From positions 14,383,011 to 14,447,010 of the forward strand of contig OX422185.1 in NCBI GenBank assembly GCA_949130485.1: a DNA stretch of 64,000 nt, read 5' to 3'. Position 1 is the first letter of the stretch; each line of letters starts with the position of its first letter. The position numbers and the translations under genes are program-made. The notes beneath the pieces were generated by a model. It had not been told where the DNA came from, made no database searches, and saw nothing but the letters and a program-made list of their open reading frames with translations. Source of the DNA: Agelas oroides (lineage: Eukaryota > Porifera > Demospongiae > Agelasida > Agelasidae). This document shows, piece after piece, positions 24,670-36,350 of this stretch.

Positions 24670-25051
24670 CTAGCAAATGGAGACATTAACTCCCGAGATT
24701 AGTTGTTACTGTCAATATGTAGCCAGTGTATAACCTAGCCCCCAGGCCTTCCAGCCTGCAAAGATGGTGAACATCGTGTGTGTACAAAAACTTGTACAAT
24801 CGGGAAGCTAATGATGTTTACACCGGAGAGCCAAGGGGCAAGGCTAGCTAGTGTCAATACACTCAGGTTGGTACATATAGTTTGGTTCCCATACCTACTA
24901 TAAGTGTTTGTACTGGCACTGTACTAGCTAGTACAGTAATGTTCATGCATGCAGAGAGGCTGTCATTTCAGCATCAGATCAAAGCATACTTTTACTTCTG
25001 GTGAGTTTGTGGAATGAGTCCATTCACAAGAAAAACAGTATTTTGAACATG
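24670..25051. other. Gene-free stretch
   Basis: Mostly unique. At 24955-25025 a short piece is an inverted copy of 24245-24330 (GCATCAGATCAAAGCATA versus TATGCTTTGATCTGATGC). Confidence 0.5.
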
Positions 25052-25333
25052 TACCGTAGTGTCCCGCAAATACGCCCCTCCTCACAATTAAGCCTCCCCT
25101 ACATTTTTAGCGCAAAGTCTTGCAGAGGTATTTTTAGCCCGTGCATAAACCCCCCCCCCCCCCCCCCCCCACCAGCGAATGGCAGCGCAAGAATGGCGGC
25201 ACACCAGAAGGGAGGGCGTAATCGCAAGAGAAAATGTCACATCCCACGTATAAGCTCCCCCCCCCCCCCCCTGCGCTTTGCACTAAGGCTAAGGTTGCAA
25301 AAGGGGGGGGCGTATTTGCGGGACACTACAGTA
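25052..25333. mobile_element. MITE family H with internal poly-C tracts
   Basis: Starts TACCGTAGTGTCCCGCAAAT and ends with its near complement (GCGGGACACTACAGTA). Terminal TA suggests a mariner-like TA target. The interior has two long C runs (around 25149-25170 and 25257-25270). The proline-rich frame through it is a by-product of the C runs. Confidence 0.85.
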
Positions 25334-25344
25334 TATATATTCGA

Positions 25345-25740
25345 CTGTCATTCATGAAAAGGGTGTCACTGGATGTGACCTTGCATTGAATGTGTCAAAA
25401 TTTTAGTGGCATTGATGGATCAAATGCAGAACATCGAAAAACGTTTTAGTTAATTTCAACAAGGGATGCTCAGACCTCCCTCCAAACCACCCACTTAATT
25501 CTGATGAGGGTGGGCTAAGGCTTGGACTACATTCCAATCGTAGTACCATTAAGACTTATTAAGTGTCATATCTATATGCTCTAGCTATCCTAGTACTTAG
25601 GAAGTGCACATTATGCTTGCTTAATTTTTGAGCACAATCGGCAGCTGTGTAAGAAAGGAGCACAAAGTGTCCTCCTATCAGGGTTTCATCTACAGGTAGA
25701 TACACAGAATTTCATGGAAATGGTCAACGACTAGCCATGT
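25345..25740. repeat. Dispersed duplicate of 14925-15560
   Basis: See the partner entry; same order of landmarks, shorter because of deletions. Confidence 0.55.
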
Positions 25741-25933
25741 GTACTGATAAAGATCTTTAAAATGAAACATTTGCAATTACCTACTGTACATTTGCCATGG
25801 CCAATAGCTCACAGAATTACTGCACATCTGATTGTGACGTTACAGTTAACCAGTTCAGTGACCTTTGTACTGCACATGCACAGTAACCGTCAGTCTTCTA
25901 GGTGCTACTAAAATCAGGAATACACTGTTATTT

Positions 25934-26085
25934 AATGGATGAGACGGCAATATGGCTGGATATTACACTCCTGTGAAAATACAGCCATGCACTTGTGCAA
26001 TATCTAGCCACATTGCACTCCCACACACAAATAATATTCATCATACGTCAACCTCACACAAATGTATGGGAGTCAATGGAGAAGC
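25934..26085. mobile_element. Foldback element I, degenerate copy
   Basis: Left arm GGCAATATGGCTGGATATT, right arm AATATCTAGCCACATTGCACTC with CAAATAAT at the end. The intact version is at 58297-58434. Confidence 0.65.
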
Positions 26086-26262
26086 CTTGCAGCTGCATGC
26101 AGTCTATAAAAAGCTGTTTTTTTTGTACTACAAGTCACATGAGAATCCGTATCAGGTACTGTAAGTCACGTGCACTACGTCTGAACATGCAATGAAATCG
26201 AAGATCACATGAGAAAATCATTATCACCATAGCGCCAAGCTATATCAGAAACCATATCAGTT
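26060..26262. repeat. Inverted dispersed repeat of 34755-34975
   Basis: GGGAGTCAATGGAGAAGCCT, CTGCATGCAGT, TACTACAAGTCACATGAGAA, CAGGTACTGTAAGTCACGTG, GAACATGCAATGAAATC and TATCACCATAG all recur as reverse complements in 34755-34975. Confidence 0.8.
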
Positions 26263-27123
26263 GTTGTTGGCATTGTGTTGTACTATGATGATACTCACAT
26301 AGTATACACACGATATGGGGATTGTGTTGTACTATGGTGATACTAACACAGTATATACACGATATGGGCATTGTGTTGTACTATGGTGATACTCACATAG
26401 TATACACACGATATGGGCATTGTGTTGTACTATGATGATACTTACATAGTATATACACGATATGGGGATTGTGTTGTACTATGGTGATACTCACATAGTA
26501 TACACACGATATGGGGATTGTGTTGTACTATGGTGATACTTACATAGTATATACACGATATGGGGATTGTGTTGTACTATGGTGATACTTACATAGTATA
26601 TACACGATATGGGGATTGTGTTGTACTATGGTGATACTCACATAGTATACACACGATATGGGGATTGTGTTGTACTATGGTGATACTAACACAGTATATA
26701 CACGATATGGGGATTGTGTTGTACTATGGTGATACTTACATAGTATATACACGATATGGGGATTGTGTTGTACTATGGTGATACTCACATAGTATATACA
26801 CGATATGGGGATTGTGTTGTACTATGGTGATACTCACATAGTATACACACGATATGGGGATTGTGTTGTACTATGGTGATACTTACATAGTATATACACG
26901 ATATGGGGATTGTGTTGTACTATGGTGATACTAACATAGTATATACACGATATGGGGATTGTGTTGTACTATGGTGATACTTACACAGTATATACACGAT
27001 ATGGGCATTGTGTTGTACTATGGTGATACTCACATAGTATACACACGATATGGGCATTGTGTTGTACTATGGTGATACTAACATAGTATATACACGATAT
27101 GGGCATTGTGTTGTACTATGGTG
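26262..27123. repeat. 49-bp minisatellite, about 17 copies
   Basis: Unit GGGATTGTGTTGTACTATGG + TGATACTCACATAGTATACA + CACGATATG, 49 bp, with a few recurring variant bases (GGGG/GGGC, TCAC/TTAC/TAAC, ATAC/ATAT). Variant units recur in mixed order, suggesting unequal exchange. The right end is interrupted by the hAT element at 27124. Confidence 0.95.
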
Positions 27124-27887
27124 TAGTGCTGAAACAATATATCGATATATAGCGATATTGCAATATTTAGTTCTGCAATACACAGCAATACACTTGGTTC
27201 CGAGTATTGATATATTGCGTGTCAATTATTTATCAAACTATTGTGCTATTAGCTATACATGCGTAAGTTCTGGAGATGGGTTGCACATATGTAATTAATT
27301 GATTGACCGCAAGTCCTCGTGTGTTCAGGCTAAAGTCATGGAAGGTTGTATCGTCCTGAATGCTACAGCTAAGAACCCAATTTGGGCTCATTTTGGGTTT
27401 CAAGGGAATACAGATGGAACTGTCGTGACAAAGAAGCATGTAATTTGTCATATCTGCAGCCAAGAAATGCTGTATAAGAACAACACTTTGAATTTGTTTT
27501 CTTTCTCACTTGGAACGCCATCACCAAGATGAGTACGTAAAGCTCCGTAAGACAGAACCCAGTCAATCTACCTCAAAAGAGGCACGGCAGCCTTCAATTT
27601 TCGCGAGTCTTGCTAATGCGGTACCTCCTAGGGGCAACTTCAACTCGACACAAGCAGCTAGATGATGCTGTTGGAACGTTTGTAATCCAGGACTTAAGAG
27701 ATCCTGTCTTTTTCCAGAAACTGTTGATCATCTTTTTTTGTATGAAAACATGAGGCATTGAGTTTTCCCTTCCTAATATTGTATTGTTCATTACTTGTCA
27801 AAAATGTGGGGGTCAGAGTTCACATCATATTGCAATACTTAAAGTACAATATGCAATATTAAAAATGAGCGTACTATTTCAGCACTA
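27124..27887 (+). mobile_element. Decayed hAT element with BED zinc-finger remnant
   Basis: Termini TAGTGCTGAAACAATAT and GTACTATTTCAGCACTA are inverted repeats of hAT type. The left 8 bp CTATGGTG (last bases of the 49-bp array) and the right CTAGGTGA fit an 8-bp target duplication with one base lost. The element is only 764 bp, so the catalytic part of the transposase is deleted and just the N-terminal DNA-binding segment remains. Confidence 0.75.
27338..27665 (+). pseudogene. BED-type zinc finger of a hAT transposase, frameshifted
   Basis: From ATG 27338 the frame reads W-A-H-F-G-F, then K-K-H-V-I-C-H-I-C with a Y-K-N-N-T-x-N-L stretch: the BED finger signature (aromatic pair, C-x2-C, N-T-x-N-L). 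The H-x4-H half (S-H-L-E-R-H-H) lies in another frame, so a single-base indel near 27495-27505 breaks the gene. The shifted frame stays open to a stop near 27665, then sequence characteristic of the catalytic domain is missing. BED fingers bind DNA in hAT transposases and domesticated ZBED proteins; this copy cannot make a full protein. Confidence 0.72.
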
Positions 27888-28230
27888 CTAGGTGATTCAT
27901 AGTGATATGGGAATAACTCATTAAGATTTGATGATTGAAATTTTCAACAAGATGTGTTCTACTGTTAGCCTCAGACATTTTAGGACTGCAAACCTGGAGG
28001 TGCTGTCATTGTGCAACGAATGGCAAACACAAAAGTGCTTATGGAAAGCCATGTCTGAGACAGAGGCTGAGGCCACTTTTCTACAAGCTGACTGAGCGGC
28101 TTGAGTACATCATCATTGTCCTCCTTCTTGGACAGTGAGCCCAATGCCCAGTACTAACATTTTTTACAAACACATCAAACATTGAGAAGCTCCGGAGCAA
28201 AGGTGTGTAGTGGCATGGTGCTGCTACATT
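27888..28230. other. Gene-free stretch
   Basis: An open frame around 27935-28138 has no recognised motif. Confidence 0.4.
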
Positions 28231-28650
28231 CCATAATTTCCTGAAAATACACCCATGGGCGATGAACTTAAAAGAGGGGTGGGCGTATTTTTGAGAGTTA
28301 ATATTTCTCTAGAAAATATCCCACATTACACACAATTACTCTAACCTTACAGATGTATGCATGCAACGATTCTGCAGTGTCTCTCTTGTCATGTGTCTGC
28401 TTGTTACACAGGCAGCAAATGGTGCCTGCCTTTATTTGTTAGTACCACCTCTTCACAACAGTGCTTCTTGAATGGTTCTACTACAGCATTGTACTACAAC
28501 ATATTAGTAGGTGGGTGTACTTTTGAGAGGAAAGCACCCTTCACAATAACTGTTCAAATAAGGGGGTGGGCCTACTTTCATGAGACTGTATATAGTACAT
28601 ACATACTTCCGAGGGTGGGTCTATTTTCGGGAGATTACATGCTTATATGT
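28230..28650. repeat. Dispersed repeat, inverted relative to 40975-41170
   Basis: GGTGGGCGTA/GGTGGGTGTAC.TTT.GAGAG motifs recur three or four times within the block (28258, 28505, 28565, 28612). The segment 28395-28575 matches the complement of 40990-41165 (GTGCTTCTT, AGAGGAAAGCACCCTT, GGGGTGGGC). Confidence 0.6.
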
Positions 28651-30630
28651 ATGTTGTTCATGTCTGTGCATACATTTTGGTCGCTTGCAGTTCAAAATGC
28701 CTGTTCTATTTTATCACATGAGTAGTGTAGAGGGTAAAAAGAAGGTTGAGTGACATAACTGAAGATGTGTTGCTTGCTGATTGTGTTAATAAGTACCTTG
28801 GTCGTTTATGTGTCACTGAGCAGTGAGAAGGTTCAATAGAAGCACAAGACGTTACCTCTGTACAGCTCACACAGGACCCTATTACATGTACCAGAATCTT
28901 ACAGAGGCAGTAATGATGATCCTAAACCTGGGCTTACAAGCAGTGGTGTTAGCACAGAGACGAATGCAGGATAACGTTAGGACCATCACAAGTACAGAAA
29001 GTTACATGATTGAAGCAGCATGTCCAATAATATCATATATATAATAAAAAAGCCAACATCCAAGATGAAGTTTGTGACTGCGCTCATATCACGGCTACTT
29101 CAGGAGGGAGATGAAAGATGAACACATGTGTAAGCACACAGTATCTATGGGAGTCTGATGGCATGCCACCCTTCCTTCATCAGGACAATTAGAGGCTGCG
29201 AGATCACTTCTGAAGCTGTTTTGTGATAAGAAACTGCAGTTTTACCTGTAGCAATTGTTGTACTTCATTTCACAACTGATTAAAGGACCACTGTGATGGA
29301 CATCACTTTTACAGTGCAACTTTATACCAGCCATCACCACTCTCTATGGTGTGAGCAAGCTAGTGCCGGCATTCTGAACAGATCAGGATGGGGGTTGTTT
29401 ATACTAAACAAATGAATCTCCACTGGAGTCTGATATCTACATATTGACATAAAGTAGCTTCATACTTAGGGTATCAAATTGGGGCTTAGTTTTGCCACCC
29501 TTGTTACACAGAGACAGTAACTCAAAAGTGAACCATTGATCATCTTCAGAAAGGAGAGATTGACCCACTCCAGTACCGACCAAAGCCTTTCTACAGTCAA
29601 GCAATGTGCTTTACACCAGTAGATGACCTATCTCCCTTTGTCCCAACTTTCTGCTGACGCAGAATCTGCACACAGACACAGAGGCTATCTTTTCTACAGA
29701 CAATGCACTGCTGAGGTAACCAAAAGTACAAGGATTAATCAACTTAACTAAATTAATCACACAGACAATCTTTGAGCCAAATCTCTAACAACAAGCTGGG
29801 CAGGCAGTGAAGAATGACACTACTTTTCGTAGCTTGTCTTTAACGGAATATGTTTGCAAATCTTGTTCACTAACGTCTTGACACACCTCTTTCTGGCATC
29901 TGATGAGCACTACAAGCCATGTAGCAGTAGCAGAAACACTATTGAAGTATTCTTCAGAAACTCAGCCAAAAACAAGTGTTTACAAGTTTGTCCAAGAGTC
30001 CAGCAAGTAAAGAATGTTGCAATGATGTTACCGTGTGATGAATATGGTGTGTGTAGGTTAGTGTGTGTGCTAAACACAACCTGGAATAGTGAAGTGCAAG
30101 AGTACTTCTAGAGGCTCAAAAGTCCGTCGTGCATGCATCATGAACATTTGTTGTAACCATCATAAATGGAATCCATGATCAGTAGTCAGATAAGGCATGA
30201 GACACCTAAACCAAGGGTACATGTTGTGCTGTCATCCCATTACAGACCTGACATTCCTTATCACTGTTATGTATATTTAAATTGTTGTTAGCCATGCCCA
30301 TTACTTTCTGTAAACAATCAATGCCATAGCTAATTGTTGACATAACACAAACCACTACAGACTTTGCGCAGGGTGGACAATTAACAATTCCTTTTTCTTG
30401 AAAGCTAACAAGGAGAAGTAATTTACATTCTCACAATATACATGTATTTTTTCATTTCGCTGTTGTGTTCTCCCAGGATGGTGGGGGGGTGCGGGGTGCG
30501 TGTGGTAACTCTAGGCAGAATGTAGAACCACCCTGTATGCACTCATTTTACACATGAACTTATCACGGTGATTCAAGTTTCTCACCATGGAGATTTCAAA
30601 AGAACACAGGTGCTGAGTTTTATGCCAATA
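28650..30630. other. Gene-free stretch
   Basis: About 2 kb with no exon I can support; open frames near 28823 and 29854 are short and motif-free. Confidence 0.35.
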
Positions 30631-30806
30631 TTAGTCACAAAGACGTAACCATTTTAGCTCTTAAACAGTAACAGTCTGACCCACTGTATAGTACTGCATG
30701 CCACCTATCACTCATACATTAGTCACAAAGACGTAACCATTCTAGCTCTTAAACAGTAACAGTCTGGCCCACTGTATAGTACTGCACACCACCTATCACT
30801 CATACA
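30631..30806. repeat. 88-bp tandem duplication
   Basis: Two adjacent copies starting ATTAGTCACAAAGACGTAAC and ending CACCTATCACTCATAC, differing at about four positions. Confidence 0.93.
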
Positions 30807-32900
30807 GCCTGCATGCCATGGTACAGTCAACAGCTCTACTAAATGGCTAAGAGAACAGAAACTTGCAACTCTCAACATCATAAGTGATTTCATTCCCAAA
30901 ACACCTCACCACAATTTTCTGTATATACTCTTCCATTACACATATCTTCACTGAACCATGCTGTGAGAGCTATGTTACACCCCAAACAACAAGTGACTTG
31001 TCGGAGTATAAACAACCAGTAACTCAAGTACCATCATGTTGGACCCACTACATGCAGGGTGGTACCATAAATCAGGATAATAGGCACCTACAGAAAGTAA
31101 GCACTGGTGCTAAATACCTCGAGTTTACAGTACACTATCATGATCACATGTACCGAGCAAGAGAAAACACAATGGCACAGTGCACAATAAAATGTTTGCC
31201 ATTGCCCAGATCTGGAAACAATTGAAGAGTATCATATGAGTTGCATCTGAATGTTTATCAAGAAGTCTTGCTAACACAAGGTACAACCTTCCTGAAACTG
31301 AAAAATATACCAGCTTTCAGAAACCGATTCTGATCTCTAGCGGCTTGTTACTACTGTTTGACTACAGAAAGTGAACTACCAGCTGAAACACATGTGGTAT
31401 GGATCAACACTCTGTGGTCTTTTTACTAGCTGGAGCTGGCCCAACACTGCTATACACAACTGCAACGGATTTCAATAATCGAGAAATGATTTTTCTAGAG
31501 CAGATGGAGAACGTACAGAATCATGTGGCGCTACCTTATGTGCATGGACATGGATGTGGCGGCAAAAGTGGCTGCATTGTTTGGCAGTACAGACTTAAGC
31601 ATGTTCGAAAGAACTGTGGAGCCGGCCACCAGAACCCACATGTAAGTTACCTTTAGTACACATAGCTCTGTAATTGTCTTTTCTGACTGACCTTAAAGCA
31701 TAAAACCATAAACTGTATTTCAAGGGTACACCAAATAATCATGAGCCCTCCCGTGCTACTGTACAAGTTGAAGTTTAAATATACCAAAGGACCACCAGAT
31801 GAATTCTAGCCCATTTCATGCCTAAAGCATATAAATTTGAGTATAATGTTTTGCATACCAACCACATAGTAGTGTAAAGGTTTTTGTTTTCCAGGGGTTA
31901 TGTAGCATATTACATTGCATATGTGTGTTCAAAACTGCTCAGCATTGTGCAAACTGGATGGGACAATGAGAGCTAGTGACATAGCTAGTCTGAGAATGAG
32001 TCTGTGAATTTGCCCTCCTAGTATTGAGTTTGCAGGTGTTCTTGTAGTAGTCCTTGGCCAATTCTGCTCAAAAATTAGGCTGTTATGCTATGCTCCTATA
32101 CTTTTATGACTAGCTCACACCAATTTTTGAAACCCCGCTCTCTGGCTTAGTTTGTCAAATGTCATGACTTTATTTTCTGCTGTCAGTTTGTAAACACAGT
32201 GTACTACAAAACAGCTATAAGAGGCACTCTCTTTCATAGGGAGCAAGGCCACACGAGTTCAGGAGTCAAACATTTTTGTGGTTGATAAATGTGGGGCAAT
32301 AGCTGCCCACCCACATGAACTTAGGGAGAGCCCCTGATGAGGAACTCATATGCAACAACCAGTGGGTCTAAGCTAGTTAGGTACCAATAGCATATTCATA
32401 ACAAACACACAGCAACAGCATAATTTATACACAAGCAGACTATAGAAGCCAGTTGTTAACACACCCTAGGGACAGACGAGGGAGGACATGACATCACGTG
32501 TTCCAAGAGCCAGCTATATACAAGGATGGCTCTATGGACTAAGTCACAATTGGGCACACGAGGTTTTTAACTGAGCTGAAGCCATCTGGCTAGTCAAAAT
32601 TGGTTAACTTGCATGTTGTTGGTTCAACACTAGGCGAGTCACAAGAGGGTACTTTGACTGCCATACATCTTCAGCTTGTCATAAACCTCATGCGCCCATC
32701 ACCCTCCATTCCACTTTATCGTCCCTGTATCCCGGCTTCTTGACTTTGGACTGTCAGTTAATTTTCACTATCACACCACCATGTCCTCCCTCCCCTGCCC
32801 TAGGGCTTCAGTAAACTTCAACCCCAGCCCTTGGCTGGAGTACTATTGTAAGTGGTTAACAACTATAACATAATTATGTATTTCACCTGTCTTGTTCATC
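30807..32900. other. Gene-free stretch
   Basis: Frames near 30884-31225 and 31399-31656 are open for 85-113 codons but show no recognisable domain or flanking splice pair that convinces me. TCAGGATAATAGGCACC near 31072 recurs at 62523 (dispersed repeat). Confidence 0.35.
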
Positions 32901-32903
32901 CAG

Positions 32904-32963
32904 GTCAGTCTTGGAGTACAAATAACAGCATCCTGAAGTATAGATATGGGAGTGAAAGTGAAG
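32904..32963 (+). CDS. Candidate internal exon (20 codons)
   Basis: A 60-nt stretch between acceptor TTCATCCAG and donor GTAAGTT. Open in the frame Q-S-W-S-T-N-N-S-I-L-K-Y-R-Y-G-S-E-S-E, in which it is phase 1 at both ends. It can be joined to 33594-33664 in frame. No family recognised; the support is only the good splice sites. A MITE lies in the proposed intron (33050-33322). Confidence 0.25.
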
Positions 32964-33049
32964 GTAAGTTGAAGAGGTTACTTGTGTTAAACACCACAGG
33001 TCTACATGGTATCAAATCCATCTTGAAGAAAAATATGTTGTATATACAG

Positions 33050-33322
33050 TAGTCTCGTCCCCAGACCCCACCCTCTAACGAGGAGAAACAGTCTGGTGAA
33101 GCAAGTCGAATTTCTTGGGCTAGCGCACGCTTTTGCGACAATGTAACCTAGCAACATTCAAAACATTTTGCGGCCAACCTGTAAGGGAAGTGCTACGTCA
33201 TAATTACCAAACTTGTAATCTCATTGGTTCTTATCACTTTTGGGGAATACGCCCAAGAAATTCAACTTCGTTCACCAGACTGTTTCTCACCGGGAGGTGC
33301 ACGTGGGCTGGGCACGAGATTA
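33050..33322. mobile_element. TAGTC-family MITE
   Basis: Starts TAGTCTCGTCCCCAGACCCC and ends GGGCTGGGCACGAGATTA. The arms continue with a CTCCTC/GAGGAG-type stretch, then a TCTGGTGAA/TTCACCAGA pair and ATTTCTTGGG/CCAAGAAAT. Flanks TATATACAG and TACCAACAT/TATACCAAC are only weakly alike, so the TSD has decayed. Relatives: 47861, 58968. Confidence 0.8.
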
Positions 33323-33593
33323 TACCAACATCTAGCTGACTTGGGGGCTTCAACAACTCTTTTGTGACATTACTAAGTTTAGACCACCCCCTTCCTTATA
33401 ATGTCATATCTAAATACGCAATTGTCCAAGGTACTCTTTGTACGCACAAGTTTTATCAAACAGTCTACCCTCCTTCCCCCTCAACGTCACAAAGACATTG
33501 TTTGGAACAAAAATAGTTTGCAGATACAGGACTGCTTATCCTTATAAGTCTGAACTGATAATCATTTTTTCTTCCTCTCTTGCCCTCATACAG

Positions 33594-33664
33594 GTACAGA
33601 ATCCGCAACAATGCCAAGCGCACACAGCTACGTGGCCAGGCACATGATATTGATGATTAGCTAA
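33594..33664 (+). CDS. Candidate terminal exon
   Basis: Preceded by a good polypyrimidine tract (TTTTTTCTTCCTCTCTTGCCC) and acceptor ATACAG. Two frames run open to stops only two codons apart: the one phase-compatible with 32904-32963 ends TAA at 33662-33664, the other (Y-R-I-R-N-N-A-K-R-T-Q-L-R-G-Q-A-H-D-I-D-D) ends TAG at 33658-33660 and looks more protein-like. Which is used cannot be settled from this sequence. Confidence 0.25.
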
Positions 33665-33894
33665 ATATGACTATGACTGAGCTGTAAATCTTGTATATAG
33701 TTTTTCCTCCCCACCTGTCCTGATATGGCAATATCACTACCTATCTGACCTGGGGTTGTCTGCCTGCAAAATTTCCTCCACAGCCAGCAGCGAATCAACA
33801 CTCCTCACGCGTGGTAATCGTCCTGGCGTTGAACGACTGATTAACCGAAATCTTCAAAGTATTGATAATGTTTCCGGTAGGCGTGGCCTCGTGG

Positions 33895-33900
33895 TATAAA
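33895..33900 (+). promoter_or_regulatory. TATA box
   Basis: TATAAA in a CpG-rich stretch (GGTAGGCGTGGCC upstream, GCGCGATCGCGAG downstream), about 100 bp before an ATG with a splice donor. Expected start of transcription would be about 33925-33930. Confidence 0.45.
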
Positions 33901-34001
33901 CGCGCACGAGACTAGTCACATCGCCTCGCGCGATCGCGAGAACCTAGTGTATCTGCGAACAAGAAATCGACCTAAGCAGATCTCTCGAAGCGGCAACGTA
34001 C

Positions 34002-34016
34002 ATGGCTAAGAACTTG
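34002..34016 (+). CDS. Candidate five-codon first coding exon (MAKNL)
   Basis: ATGGCTAAGAACTTG directly followed by donor GTAAGC, downstream of a TATA box in a locally CpG-rich segment. The surrounding ACATGG context has A at -3 and G at +4 (positions C-A-T-G-G), a fair start context. Downstream exons were not identified; the ORF at 37453 and the DDE-type gene at 45985 have their own starts, so the partner is unknown. Confidence 0.35.
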
Positions 34017-34370
34017 GTAAGCTTACCGGTGCACTTTTATTTATCAATATAACGGTTTATGATAACTGCACATTAAATATTCAACAGTAGTTCTCTCGAG
34101 ATTGCTCCTGCATGTTTCATCCTTGTGGAGCAAGCCCTAGCGAGGAGTACACTGCTGATTTTACAGCTTGTGTACTAGTTGTAGGCAAAGACAGTTTGCT
34201 CACAATCTCAATTGCAATGTCTCTGTGAGCATGCAGCCTGGCTTGTCGTGCATATTCATACAGACACTATATGAAGCTACCAGGTTAATCTCAGCTTGAG
34301 AGAAACTCTGCCACCCACTGGGTTTTGTGTGTGAGCAACCTTGTTTGTCTACACAACTGCCTTAGTGGGA

Positions 34371-34486
34371 TCAGTTGGAATATACGGCACCTGAAATCCT
34401 GTTCACCTGCCCAACCCTAACCCTTACCCTATACCTGTGCGCTAACTAATCCGAATTTCCGGTGCCGTGTATTCCAATTGATCCCC
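34371..34486. mobile_element. Small foldback element
   Basis: Arms GGGATCAGTTGGAATATACG + GCACCTGAAAT and ATTTCCGGTGC + CGTGTATTCCAATTGATCCC are complementary. The centre contains CCCTAACCCTTACCC. Confidence 0.7.
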
Positions 34487-34605
34487 TTAGGGGACTTTTG
34501 TGGGTGTGCATACTGTCAATGCTTGGCGGGCTTTCGTGGGTGTGCATATACTGTCAATGCTTGGTGGGCTTTCGTGGGTGTCAATGCTTAGTGGACTAGA
34601 GAGTG
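34487..34605. repeat. Short tandem repeat, about three units of 45 bp
   Basis: Unit with GGGCTTTCGTGGGTGTGCAT, ACTGTCAATGCTTGG; the last unit is shortened. Confidence 0.85.
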
Positions 34606-34754
34606 TGGTGTGGACAGATGAGTTTGAGTGGAGACTCACCAACAAGCTGATCAGTTGTATTATTTACGCATCACCATAGGACAGTTTGTTGCCATCTGTA
34701 TTGTTACAAGTGTGCAGCACAAGTAACAATACCAACGGCAACAAATGAGTGATA

Positions 34755-34980
34755 TTTTTTCTGGTATAGCTTGATACTATGGTGATAATGATTTTATCAC
34801 ACAAACCTTTGATTTCATTGCATGTTCAGATGCAGTGCACGTGACTTGTACCTGATACAGATTTTTACGTGACTTGTAGTACTGATACAGATTCTCATGT
34901 GACTTCTAGTACAATAGACGACTTTTTATATACTGCATGCAGCTTCAAGGCTTCTCCATTGACTCCCATACATTCGCGTG
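34755..34980. repeat. Inverted dispersed repeat of 26060-26262
   Basis: See the partner entry. Confidence 0.8.
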
Positions 34981-35059
34981 AGTTAGACATATGATAAAAA
35001 GTGTGAATGCCAAAATGTAGACCCATATTTTTGCTCAGTGCCTGGTTCCTTCAGGATGT

Positions 35060-35697
35060 GTGGATAATTGGGGCGAGCCTGAGCGAGCCCCACACTAGCG
35101 GGACTGCATTGCGGAAGTGTGTTACGTACGTACGTGCTTGCTTGCGGCCATATACCATAACTTTTAAATGAACGCATTTAAATATTTCACGAAGACTGAA
35201 TGAACGTCGGATACTCGGTGAAGGACTACCGCCAGAACGCAGCGTCGACGTGAAAGAAACTCAGAATGAAGACGACTCAAGTTAACGCACGAATGGCAAC
35301 TGCGGACCGTGACAGACAAGGGCAGGCTACTCACAGACGGTACAAATTACGCCCAGTAGAGTTTAGGTCACTTGAGGAAGGGCCATGCATAATCAACACT
35401 CATAATTAAGCTCCAGAGATTCAGTTCATGACTTCAGTGTGAAGTTTAGTCCAAGTTTTGTGTGTAGCCGTAGTAGCTTCCTTGACCTGAGAAATGACTG
35501 CAATTTGGCAACATGTATGATCATCTATATCTCGGGTGACAAGTAAGTGCTTGGCTACATGAAGTTTTGCTTACCACGTGCGCTCATGGAACAGCAGACG
35601 TGACAAACCCTCCTGTTATGCATGGTTTGTGTGCCATGAAATCAGCAATGTATTGCTCGCTCAGGCTCCCCCCACGATGATGATATCATCTTACTAG
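35060..35697. mobile_element. Element J, copy 1 (GAGCCTGAGCGAGCC subterminal inverted repeat)
   Basis: Left GGGGCGAGCCTGAGCGAGCC, right GCTCGCTCAGGCTC. Similarity with copy 2 (61429-62255) extends past the right inverted repeat through ATGATGATGATATCATCT to ACTAGT. The inside shares TGAAAGA, GGCAACT and GGGCCATGCATAA blocks with copy 2. Confidence 0.75.
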
Positions 35698-36190
35698 TGA
35701 ATATGTATGGTTGTTTTCACAGTTGATCTTATAATACAAATCTTTGACACAATCAGGGCCAGTACTAAAAAATTTCAAGTGCACTTTTTGTGCTTGTGTA
35801 GCCTAATCTTGTCTGGGCTCTCACCTAACGCATGTGTGCATGTGGTTCAGCCAGCATTTGTAGGATTGCTGCACTGAAACACAGTACACCAGCAGTAGTA
35901 TATCTTGACTTCCTGATGATTGTAAACTGCATGTGTGTACACCTTGTTGTATACAATTAGCCTTATCACTTCTGTGTACATGTATGTGTTGGTTTGTGAT
36001 ACTGATTGATCATAACATTATGGTATACCTCCTTATAATGAGCAATTAATTGAGCAAGATTATGAGTGAACAATAAATTATTTGGCAAAATTAGGAGTGA
36101 GCAATAAATTTGGCAGAATTGCCAAAATAATAGTTTGGCAGAATTTTATTTCGGGTAATTTTGTCACAAACACATGACATATGTACAGCG
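35698..36190. other. Gene-free stretch
   Basis: Unique, A+T-rich; a degenerate GAGCAATAAATT repeat around 36040-36110. Confidence 0.4.
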
Positions 36191-36191
36191 C

Positions 36192-36350
36192 ATTGCAACG
36201 TCTTGCAACAAGCAAGTTGAACAGTGGAAAACCACAATTGATTTACCATGTTTCTTTCCTGCCTCAGCAGACCCTTCCTCTTGGTTCAAACACAATAAAT
36301 TAATTGTGGTTTTCCACTGTCAGCTATGCTTGTTGCAAGATTTCTGCAAT
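36192..36350. mobile_element. Small foldback element
   Basis: Outer arms ATTGCA...TCTTGCAACAAGC / GCTTGTTGCAAGA...TGCAAT and inner arms ACAGTGGAAAACCACAATT / AATTGTGGTTTTCCACTGT around an approximately 65-bp centre. Confidence 0.75.

Noticed and set aside
25001-25357. 118-codon proline-rich frame
   Set aside because: Created by poly-C runs inside a MITE.
34410-34435. Telomere-like CCCTAACCCTTACCC
   Set aside because: Only two or three imperfect units in the centre of a small foldback element.
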